NCBI GenBank assembly: GCA_902796985.1
Contig: CADBRC010000185.1
Span: forward strand, 1-10,348
Direction: 5' to 3'
DNA: 10,348 nucleotides
DNA from: an uncultured Spirochaetaceae bacterium
GTDB taxonomy: Bacteria; Spirochaetota; Spirochaetia; Treponematales; Treponemataceae
In this document: positions 1 through 4,791 of the stretch, piece by piece
Numbering within the stretch: position 1 is the stretch's first letter
Layout of the letters: every line of letters begins with the position of its first letter
Made by a program: the position numbers and the translations under genes
Notes under the pieces: model-generated
Told to the model about the DNA's origin: nothing
What the model saw: only the letters and a program-made list of their open reading frames with translations
Database searches by the model: none

Positions 1-87
1 GAAATACCCGTTCCCATTCCGAACACGGAAGTCAAGCTCCCCTGCGCCGATGATACTCCTAACGGGGGAAAGTAGGTGGCTGCCGGC
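1..87 (+). rRNA. rrf: 5S ribosomal RNA, 3' part (5' end outside window)
   Basis: The sequence carries the conserved 5S core: CCCGTTCCCATTCCGAACAC at 8-27, then GGAAGTCAAGC, the GCGCCGATGATACT block at about 45-58, and the GGGGGAAAGTAGGTGGCTGCC end at about 64-84. This matches roughly the last three quarters of a bacterial 5S rRNA of about 115 nt, so the 5' strand of helix I is missing beyond the left edge. The 3' end is placed at about 84-87, just before an inverted repeat. The RNA is a structural part of the large ribosomal subunit. As the usual last gene of an rRNA operon, it implies 23S and 16S genes to the left. The GATGATACT wording (rather than GATGGTACT) may help identify the taxon. 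Confidence 0.9.
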
Positions 88-120
88 ACTTTTTTTTCTC
101 CGGAGGAGAGAAAAAAGTGC
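86..120. repeat. 16-bp inverted repeat (hairpin) abutting the 5S 3' end
   Basis: Bases 86-101 pair with 105-120 as an unbroken 16-bp stem (one G-T wobble) closed by a GGA triloop. The outer part is GCAC followed by a run of T in the 5' arm and a run of A then GTGC in the 3' arm. No T-tract follows the 3' arm, so this is not a textbook intrinsic terminator on the + strand. However, the T8 run at 90-97 directly follows the GC-rich 5S terminal sequence and could itself act as a terminator tail. A processing hairpin for the 5S precursor is the other possibility. Confidence 0.6.
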
Positions 121-124
121 GTGA

Positions 125-160
125 GGTGGCGGAAGCCACCGACGCTTTTCTTTTGTCTTC
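125..160 (+). terminator. Intrinsic terminator-like hairpin, copy 1 of a tandem repeat
   Basis: GGTGGC (125-130), GGAA loop (131-134) and GCCACC (135-140) form a 6-bp GC-rich stem capped by a GNRA tetraloop. The T-rich stretch 145-160 follows. The arrangement fits Rho-independent termination of the rRNA operon reading rightward. The 36-base unit recurs at 173-208 with one difference. Confidence 0.6.
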
Positions 161-172
161 TTCAGGGTGGCC

Positions 173-208
173 GGTGGCGGAAGCCACCGACGTTTTTCTT
201 TTGTCTTC
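173..208 (+). terminator. Intrinsic terminator-like hairpin, copy 2 of a tandem repeat
   Basis: This is the same GGTGGC-GGAA-GCCACC stem-loop (173-188), followed by the T-rich stretch 192-208. It matches 125-160 at 35 of 36 positions; the single change is C145 to T193, which lengthens the T run. The copies are offset by 48 bp. Tandem terminators after an rRNA operon are a known arrangement. This copy also faces the convergent acyltransferase gene. Confidence 0.6.
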
Positions 209-283
209 GGGAGGAAAGTTCCCTAAGACCCCGGAAGATCTCAGCGGCTCCCGGTGGAAGCCTGTCTGCATCCGGGGTTTCTA

Positions 284-308
284 GGGGCGGCAGCCCCGTT
301 ATTTTTTT
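284..308 (+). terminator. GC-rich intrinsic terminator between rRNA operon and convergent acyltransferase gene
   Basis: GGGGC (284-288), GGCA loop (289-292) and GCCCC (293-297) are followed by GTTA and seven T (302-308), a canonical + strand terminator. The stop codon of the convergent acyltransferase gene (299-301) lies inside the T-rich tail. On the minus strand the hairpin is not followed by a T run, so it mainly stops rightward transcription. A wider stem, CCCCGGA (229-235) with TCCGGGG (271-277), lies just upstream. Confidence 0.65.
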
Positions 309-1249
309 GCAAACAGCCGTGCCGGGCGGAACAGAATCTTGTCGATAATTGTATTCTTTATCAGTATGCCTATCAGTAAGGAACCGAATATGCTTAGCAG
401 GAACATCAGCCAGGGACTGCTGAAAAACAGGCCTGCCACTGAACACAGGGGAAAGGGCAGGAGGTACAGTTGCATCGTGTACTGGCCGAGAAGGCAGAAG
501 AACGGCGTGGCGGGGATTTTTGCCAGCAGGCCGTAGATGTTCCGCATGCTGAAGAGCATGAGGCTCGCGCTCAGTATAATGGCCAGCATGTTGATCAGGA
601 GGCGGTATCCGGTCGTAATTCCGTCTGCTACCGTGAATTGCTGCAGTATGACGAACGCTGCGACACCTCCGACCGCAGCCAGCAGGAGGATGTTCAACGT
701 TATGCTTACTTTTTGGGAAATCTGGAACCGCTCGATGTTGTAGCCCAGGTAGACGATGCATGTGAACGTGAGTACCTTGGCGATAAAAGATGCGAAGAAT
801 GTACTGACTGCCATTCCGGCAAGGAGAAGGACGAATATCGCCAGTATTGCGGCCGGACTGGTGACTTTCCTTATGGTTATTATGAAACAATGGGCAAAGA
901 AAAGGACTGCCAGGAACCATGCGGCATTGCTTGCCAGTGAAAACAGGGGCTTCTTGAAGGCGACGCATATCAGCGCGTCTATTATGTTCCAGATGATGAA
1001 CGGTACAAGCAGTGAGAGTGCCTGCTTGAGGTACAGCCTGAGTGTGCCGGTGTCTTTCTGTCTTTGAAGCGAGCCGTACAGGAGTATTCCGCTTGCGATG
1101 AAAAAGACGGGATTATGGAACCAGGATATGAAAACTCCGCCTTTGCTTTCTGCATTCGTGATGAACGTATGCTGTATGACGACCAGTATTGCCGCTATGC
1201 CGCGCATGAGGTCTATGTAGTGCTTCCTGTTTTTTTCTTTTTCATCCAT
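299..1249 (-). CDS. Membrane acyltransferase, acyltransferase-3 (OafA/WecH-like) family
   Basis: A 316-residue integral membrane protein. Family members O-acylate sugars of cell-surface polysaccharides or other envelope molecules at the cytoplasmic membrane; the substrate here cannot be told. The N-terminus YIDLMRGIAAILVVIQHTF (11-29) is the family signature, with Arg16 and the putative catalytic His27. WFLAVLFFAH (111-120) and LGQYTMQLYLLP (254-265) are further family-like motifs, although the His often seen after the last one is Pro here. About ten hydrophobic segments follow one another, and the C-terminus is basic. Length is near the usual 330-370. The start at 1249 is chosen because AGAGGAG lies just upstream and the family motif begins at residue 11; an in-frame Met at 1327 would add 26 unrelated residues. 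It appears monocistronic, with its own promoter. Assignment to the superfamily is firm; specificity is unknown. Confidence 0.88.
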   Translation of the reverse strand: MDEKEKNRKHYIDLMRGIAAILVVIQHTFITNAESKGGVFISWFHNPVFFIASGILLYGSLQRQKDTGTLRLYLKQALSLLVPFIIWNIIDALICVAFKKPLFSLASNAAWFLAVLFFAHCFIITIRKVTSPAAILAIFVLLLAGMAVSTFFASFIAKVLTFTCIVYLGYNIERFQISQKVSITLNILLLAAVGGVAAFVILQQFTVADGITTGYRLLINMLAIILSASLMLFSMRNIYGLLAKIPATPFFCLLGQYTMQLYLLPFPLCSVAGLFFSSPWLMFLLSIFGSLLIGILIKNTIIDKILFRPARLFAKK

Positions 1250-1270
1250 TACCTTTCTCCTCTGGGAACA

Positions 1271-1306
1271 ATGCCCTATTTTATTCGTGAACGCCGTATT
1301 ATTCAA
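1271..1306 (-). promoter_or_regulatory. Sigma-70-type promoter of the acyltransferase gene
   Basis: On the minus strand, TTGAAT (1306-1301) and TAAAAT (1283-1278) are separated by exactly 17 bp, with 4/6 and 5/6 consensus matches. The predicted start is near 1271, giving a leader of about 22 nt that contains the SD AGAGGAG before the ATG at 1249. This conventional leader contrasts with the very short ones predicted for relQ and the two kinases. Confidence 0.55.
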
Positions 1307-1386
1307 GGCTTGTATTCCGGTCTGCATTTCCGGCCTCCGTGCTGCAAATAACGCAATTTTAAATAACCTGTCCGTAACTACGGTTG

Positions 1387-1400
1387 TTTAATATACAATA
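1387..1400 (+). promoter_or_regulatory. Putative -10 element of relQ, implying a leaderless transcript
   Basis: TTTAAT (1387-1392, 5/6 to TATAAT) lies in the AT-rich stretch directly before the ATG at 1400. Transcription starting 7 nt downstream would begin at about 1399-1400, the start codon itself. TAATAT (1389-1394) is an overlapping alternative. No purine-rich SD precedes the ATG and no good -35 is visible, so this is a weak call from position and base composition. Confidence 0.35.
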
Positions 1401-2119
1401 TGGATCAAGAACTTGTATTGAAAACGCTTGCCAGCGACAATCAGAACTTTCTGGTGGATCCGAGCGAAATCCTTCACACCGCCATGGAATTCCAGCAGCT
1501 GCTTATGTTCTATGAGAGCGGCATAAAGCAGATAAAGACAAAGTTTGAGATTATAGAGGACGAGTTCGAGAGCGCACACTCCCGCAACCCCATAAGTACG
1601 ATTACGAGCCGGGTCAAAGACCCGATGAGCATAGCGGAGAAGCTTCAGCGCAAGGGACAGAGCGTGACGATGGACAACATGGTCAACAAGCTCTATGACA
1701 TTGCGGGCATCCGGGTGACCTGTCCCTTCATCAGCGACGTGTACCGGGTCATGCAGATGCTGCTTCAGCAGGACGACATCACCCTGGTGGAGCTGAAGGA
1801 CTATATCCGTCACCCTAAGGAGAGCGGCTACCGGAGCCTGCACGTGATTGTCAAGGTCACCATCTACTTCAGCGACCAGAAGCGGGAGATTCCGGTGGAA
1901 ATCCAGATACGCACGATTGCGATGGACTTCTGGGCAAGTCTGGAGCACCAGCTGCACTACAAGAAGGACTTTGCCATGCAGCCGGGAATTGACGAGGAGC
2001 TCAAGTCCATCGCGGACGTGATTGCCTCCACCGACCAGCGGATGCAGAAGCTGGCTAAGAACATCCCGGGCTTCGTGGACTACAGCCAGGAGGGGCAGAT
2101 TCAGCCCTGCTACTACTGA
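1400..2119 (+). CDS. relQ: Small alarmone synthetase, RelQ/YjbM type GTP pyrophosphokinase
   Basis: The 239-residue protein is a single RelA/SpoT synthetase domain without HD hydrolase, TGS or ACT domains. It transfers pyrophosphate from ATP to GTP/GDP to give (p)ppGpp in the cytoplasm. Visible motifs are MVNKLYDIAGIRV (94-106) with the likely Mg-binding Asp100, YIRHPKESGYRSLH (135-148) with the basic ATP loop and G-loop Tyr144, and VEIQIRT (166-172) with catalytic Glu167. EHQLHYKK follows, and a charged C-terminal helix fits the tetramer-forming helices of RelQ. It is about 25 residues longer than Bacillus YjbM, mostly at the ends. The ATG at 1400 has no SD but sits just after a -10-like box. 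tcdA follows after 8 nt and is very likely co-transcribed. It is divergent from the acyltransferase gene, with 150 bp between them. Confidence 0.92.
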   Translation: MDQELVLKTLASDNQNFLVDPSEILHTAMEFQQLLMFYESGIKQIKTKFEIIEDEFESAHSRNPISTITSRVKDPMSIAEKLQRKGQSVTMDNMVNKLYDIAGIRVTCPFISDVYRVMQMLLQQDDITLVELKDYIRHPKESGYRSLHVIVKVTIYFSDQKREIPVEIQIRTIAMDFWASLEHQLHYKKDFAMQPGIDEELKSIADVIASTDQRMQKLAKNIPGFVDYSQEGQIQPCYY

Positions 2120-2127
2120 GGCGGGTG

Positions 2128-2832
2128 ATGGCTGACGAACGTTTTTCCCGCCTGGGGCTTCTTGTCGGCAGCGATGCGCTGGACCGCCTCGCATCATCCC
2201 GTGTCGCCGTGTTCGGTGTCGGCGGGGTGGGAGGCTACGTGTGCGAGTCGCTGGCAAGGAGCGGGGTGGGCAGCTTCATGCTCGTGGACAATGATGTGGT
2301 GAGCCTGTCCAACATCAACCGGCAGATTATTGCAACCGGGCGGACTGTCGGCCAGTACAAGGTCGATCTGATGGCCTCCCGCATGAAGGACATAAATCCC
2401 GCCGTCCGGGTGGACGCGAGGAAGGAATTCTTTTCTGAGGAGAATCAGGGGGAATTCGACCTGGCCTCCTGTGATTACGTCGTTGACGCGATAGACAGCG
2501 TTTCCTCCAAGGTTGCCCTGATTTTGCTGGCCCAGTCGCTGGGCGTGAGGATCATCAGCTCGATGGGGGCAGGCAACAAGCTTGAGGCCAACCGCTTCAA
2601 GGTCACGGACATATACGCCACATCCGTCTGTCCCCTTGCCCGCGTGATGCGCCAGCGGCTCAAGAAGCTGGGGGTGAAGTCCCTCAAGGTCGTCTACTCC
2701 GACGAGCCTCCCCTGCAGGTTTCCGCTCCGGCGGACGGCGGCAAGGTCGTCCCGGGCAGCACGGCCTTTGTGCCCCCGGCAGCCGGCCTGCTCATTGCGG
2801 GCGAGGTGGTCAAAGACCTGATCAGAACTTAG
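2128..2832 (+). CDS. tcdA: tRNA threonylcarbamoyladenosine dehydratase (TcdA/YgdL/CsdL family)
   Basis: A 234-residue E1-like (ThiF/MoeB fold) enzyme. Family members use ATP to cyclise t6A at position 37 of ANN-decoding tRNAs to ct6A. The nucleotide-binding loop FGVGGVGG is at 29-36, DNDVVSLSNINRQ at 54-66 (Asp54, Asp56, Asn62, Arg65, Gln66), Lys78 in the QYKVD segment, and VVDAID at 118-123. SVCPLARVMRQRLKK (166-180) and the C-terminal STAFVPPAAGLLIAGEVV (211-228) are typical of TcdA rather than ThiF or MoeB. The ATG at 2128 is preferred over GTG at 2125 because GAGG (2118-2121), overlapping the relQ stop, lies 6 nt before it. It lacks the long C-terminal part of E. coli TcdA (268 aa). Its stop overlaps that of convergent queD. 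Confidence 0.92.
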   Translation: MADERFSRLGLLVGSDALDRLASSRVAVFGVGGVGGYVCESLARSGVGSFMLVDNDVVSLSNINRQIIATGRTVGQYKVDLMASRMKDINPAVRVDARKEFFSEENQGEFDLASCDYVVDAIDSVSSKVALILLAQSLGVRIISSMGAGNKLEANRFKVTDIYATSVCPLARVMRQRLKKLGVKSLKVVYSDEPPLQVSAPADGGKVVPGSTAFVPPAAGLLIAGEVVKDLIRT

Positions 2833-3215
2833 TCCGGGCAGTACCTGGCCCGGCTCGTGTCCGTCTCGAACACGTCGATCGCGCTGAGCCGGGCGTTCCC
2901 CCCGCTGTCTTTCCCCAGTGCGGGAAGCTGCCTGATGATGCCGTCGTATATGTACATGGCTATCCGTTCTGCGCTCGGGTTCTGGGCGAAGAAATCGAAG
3001 TCGTTCAGGTTCCTGTGGTCCAGCTCCTCGCAGACGGAGCGGAGGGCCTTTTTGAGTTCCGAAAAGTCCAGCAGCATGCCGCCGGGATCAAGCCGGCTGC
3101 CCTTCGCATGGGCGAACACCTTGTAGTTGTGGCCGTGCAGCCGTTCGCACTTGCCGTGGTAGTCCTGCAGAAAATGGTCTGCGCTGAACGAGGCCTCTAC
3201 CCGTACCTCAAACAT
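2829..3215 (-). CDS. queD: 6-carboxytetrahydropterin synthase (QueD)
   Basis: A 128-residue member of the PTPS/QueD family. It converts 7,8-dihydroneopterin triphosphate to 6-carboxy-5,6,7,8-tetrahydropterin, the first dedicated step to preQ0 and queuosine. Zn ligands are His14 (SFSADH), His27 and His29 (CERLHGHNY). Cys23 in the CxxxHGH motif is the catalytic cysteine, Asp66-His67 (ELDHRNLND) the rest of the relay, and Glu117 (VFETDTS) the likely pterin anchor. The CxxxHGH spacing and the short length favour QueD over eukaryotic-type PTPS. A strong SD (AGGAGG, minus strand, about 3225-3220) precedes the ATG and overlaps the stop of the HD gene, suggesting coupled translation. It is the last gene of the minus operon. 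No queC, queE or queF is in the window. Confidence 0.93.
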   Translation of the reverse strand: MFEVRVEASFSADHFLQDYHGKCERLHGHNYKVFAHAKGSRLDPGGMLLDFSELKKALRSVCEELDHRNLNDFDFFAQNPSAERIAMYIYDGIIRQLPALGKDSGGNARLSAIDVFETDTSRARYCPD

Positions 3216-3223
3216 ATCCCCTC

Positions 3224-4432
3224 CTAGCCGTCTATGAGCCAGCCCTTCTGGACGGCATTGTCGATGTTCTTGACGAGCCAGGGCCAGACGGAGGGCATGT
3301 TGTCCCGGATTACCGACTGCCGCCCCAGCACCTGAGACTTCCGCGTCTTATGGTCCATCCACGAGTGGCCCAAGGTCAGCGTATTGTGGAAGAAGGGCTG
3401 CAGGCAGTCAAGGCATGCCGCATAACGCGCATCGGCGGTCTCGCGCCTGTCGAATTCTTCCCAGAGTGTGCGGATCTCCGCCCCCTGATCCGAGGGCAGT
3501 ATGCCGAACAGCCTGTCCGCCGCGGCCTTCTCCCGCTCCTGCTTGCTCTTTGCCCCTTCCTCGTCGTAGGCGTATGTGTCGCCCGCGTAAATCTCGATCA
3601 GGTCGTGCACCGTGACCATCTTGATTGCCCGTGAGACATCGGGAGCGTCCTTGGCGTATTCGGCGAGCAGCTGCGCCATCACTGCGAGCTGCCAGGAGTG
3701 CTCCGCATCGTTCTCCCTGCGGCTGCCGTCGATGAGCAGGGTCTGCCTGAGTATGCCCGTCATCTTGTCGATTTCCGCAATGAACCTCATCTGTGCATCG
3801 AACCTGCCGATTCCGGAAGGAAGGTAGTAGGCGCCGAAGGGGTCGTCCGTCTCCTGCCGGAAGGGTCGTGTATCCTGCGTATTGCTGCGGGAGCCGCTGC
3901 CCGCTGCGGTCTGTCCCGGAGTCATGCTGCCCGCCGCGGTCTGTGCTTCCGGGCCGCCTGTGCCGGTTTCTCCTGCCAGCCGGCGGAAAATGCCGTCAGC
4001 CTTTCTGTTCAGTATAAGGACAAACTCGCGCCTGTCGCCGTTCAGGTTTGTGTAGCTGGCGTTTATGGAACGGGCCAGCTCCGGATTCAGGAAGGAAAAG
4101 AAGCTCCTGTGGGGCAGGGAGAAGGATATGTCCGACAGGCCGGACAGGGAGACGATTCTTTCTTCGGTCTTCCCCGCCCCCTTCATGAAGAAGGACAGGT
4201 AGGACTCCTGCTCCGCGACGTAGTACCAGACCGACTCCTTGCAGAATACGATAAGCCCCCAGACGCTCGTGCGGTAGCTTTTCAGATTCAGGTCCTGGTA
4301 TACGCTTCCGTCCGCACGGAGCTCCGCAAATTCGATGGCTTCCACCTCGTCGCGGACCTTTGCACCGAATTCTTTGCGGAAGCGCTGCTGGGCTTCTTCC
4401 GGGCTCTCGCTGCTGTTACCTAACAAAGCCAT
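3224..4432 (-). CDS. HD-domain phosphohydrolase (YfbR/HDDC2-like) with an unrecognised N-terminal domain
   Basis: A 402-residue protein in two parts. Residues about 212-400 form an HD hydrolase of the YfbR/HDDC2 type (family activity: 5'-deoxynucleotidase on dNMPs). The metal ligands are visible: His245 in NDAEHSW, His276-Asp277 in VHDLIEIYAGD, and Asp342 in CLDCLQPF. LRQTLLIDGSRRENDAEHS before the first ligand is characteristic. Residues 1-150 match no family I know; they are soluble-looking, rich in beta-type and aromatic residues (WGLIVFCKESVWYYV, 58-72), and could be a PH-like or nucleotide-sensing module (guess). A Gly/Thr/Ala/Ser linker (about 152-185), with QTAAGS twice, joins the two. 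YfbR proteins are usually about 200 residues, so this is twice the size. The SD AGGGG overlaps the stop of the TSCPD gene. The HD call is firm; the substrate is unknown. Confidence 0.85.
   Translation of the reverse strand: MALLGNSSESPEEAQQRFRKEFGAKVRDEVEAIEFAELRADGSVYQDLNLKSYRTSVWGLIVFCKESVWYYVAEQESYLSFFMKGAGKTEERIVSLSGLSDISFSLPHRSFFSFLNPELARSINASYTNLNGDRREFVLILNRKADGIFRRLAGETGTGGPEAQTAAGSMTPGQTAAGSGSRSNTQDTRPFRQETDDPFGAYYLPSGIGRFDAQMRFIAEIDKMTGILRQTLLIDGSRRENDAEHSWQLAVMAQLLAEYAKDAPDVSRAIKMVTVHDLIEIYAGDTYAYDEEGAKSKQEREKAAADRLFGILPSDQGAEIRTLWEEFDRRETADARYAACLDCLQPFFHNTLTLGHSWMDHKTRKSQVLGRQSVIRDNMPSVWPWLVKNIDNAVQKGWLIDG
3896..3944. repeat. Short tandem duplication inside the HD gene (linker-encoding)
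   Basis: Nineteen bases at 3896-3914 recur at 3926-3944 with one mismatch, a period of 30 bp. On the coding (minus) strand the units encode QTAAGS at residues 164-169 and 174-179, so the linker length has probably changed by in-frame duplication of a 10-residue unit. Confidence 0.7.
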
Positions 4433-4443
4433 GATGATTGCCC

Positions 4444-4692
4444 CTAGTCCGCCGTCATGACGGCCTTTGCCAGCTGGTCGGCGCAGCTGGTTCCCTTGTT
4501 GCCGCAGAGGTTCCCCGCAAGGATGCCGTTTATCTCTTGCGCCGTCATGCCGTCCACCAGCCTGGAGACCGCCTTCAGGTTTCCGTTGCAGCCGCCCTCG
4601 AAGCTCACGCCCGTTATCTTGCCGTCGTCGGTCTTGGTAAAGTGTATGACCTTTGCGCAGGTCCCGGTCGTCTTGTACGTATATTCCTTCAT
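4444..4692 (-). CDS. Small TSCPD-domain protein (TIGR03905-like)
   Basis: An 82-residue protein of the TSCPD family, about 80 residues alone, which is also found as a C-terminal domain of some ribonucleotide reductases. Four cysteines are conserved: Cys12 in GTCAKV, Cys35 in FEGGCNGN, Cys53 in NLCGNKGTSC and Cys60 in TSCADQL, where the name-giving TSCPDQL has Ala for Pro. They probably bind a metal; no function is established for the stand-alone family. The ATG at 4692 is chosen because GGGAGG lies 5 nt upstream and the homologous region begins there. The frame stays open further upstream, but that part is only the reverse of the kinase gene. First gene of the minus operon; its stop overlaps the SD of the HD gene. 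Confidence 0.85.
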   Translation of the reverse strand: MKEYTYKTTGTCAKVIHFTKTDDGKITGVSFEGGCNGNLKAVSRLVDGMTAQEINGILAGNLCGNKGTSCADQLAKAVMTAD

Positions 4693-4700
4693 AGCCACCT

Positions 4701-4737
4701 CCCCGCCATCATAGCATACAAAGTCTTTTGTTGCCAG
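4701..4737 (-). promoter_or_regulatory. Putative promoter of the TSCPD-HD-queD operon
   Basis: On the minus strand, TGCTATGAT gives an extended -10 (TATGAT at 4713-4708, 5/6). A weaker CTGGCA (4/6) lies 18 bp further upstream. The predicted start at about 4701 leaves a leader of only about 9 nt, which would begin inside the SD-like GGGAGGTGG. The call is tentative. The leader is too short for a preQ1 riboswitch. Confidence 0.4.
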
Positions 4738-4752
4738 AGCCCGATTTTCTCT

Positions 4753-4787
4753 GTGAAATTGCCCCGGGGTATGGTATAATATGAAGT
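4753..4787 (+). promoter_or_regulatory. Extended -10 promoter of the first hybrid kinase
   Basis: TATAAT at 4775-4780 is a perfect -10 with TG at 4772-4773 in the extended position. GTGAAA (4753-4758, 4/6 to TTGACA) is a possible -35 with a 16-bp spacer. The predicted start at about 4787 leaves roughly 5 nt before the ATG at 4792 and no usable SD. The same arrangement precedes the second kinase gene. Confidence 0.6.
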
Positions 4788-4791
4788 GGCT

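Noticed and set aside
125..208. Two 36-base direct repeats of CRISPR-repeat length
   Set aside because: There are only two copies with 12 bases between them, each is an internal hairpin plus T tract, and no cas gene is near. Terminator repeats explain them better.
88..298. tRNA or small protein gene after the 5S rRNA
   Set aside because: No tRNA fold or T-loop consensus is visible. The short frames here just read through the hairpin repeats, giving repetitive translations.
470..940. Plus-strand frame of 156 codons opposite the acyltransferase gene
   Set aside because: The translation is charged and without motifs, while the minus strand encodes a coherent membrane protein with family signatures.
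1250..1327. Upstream Met for the acyltransferase at 1327
   Set aside because: The extension covers the predicted promoter and has no SD; the ATG at 1249 has AGAGGAG just upstream.
4786..4791. GTG start for kinase 1 six bases before the ATG
   Set aside because: It coincides with the predicted transcription start, and kinase 2 has no matching codon; both proteins align from MDNIF.
4693..4791. preQ1 riboswitch ahead of the operon containing queD
   Set aside because: I saw no preQ1 aptamer pattern, and the predicted leader is only about 9 nt.
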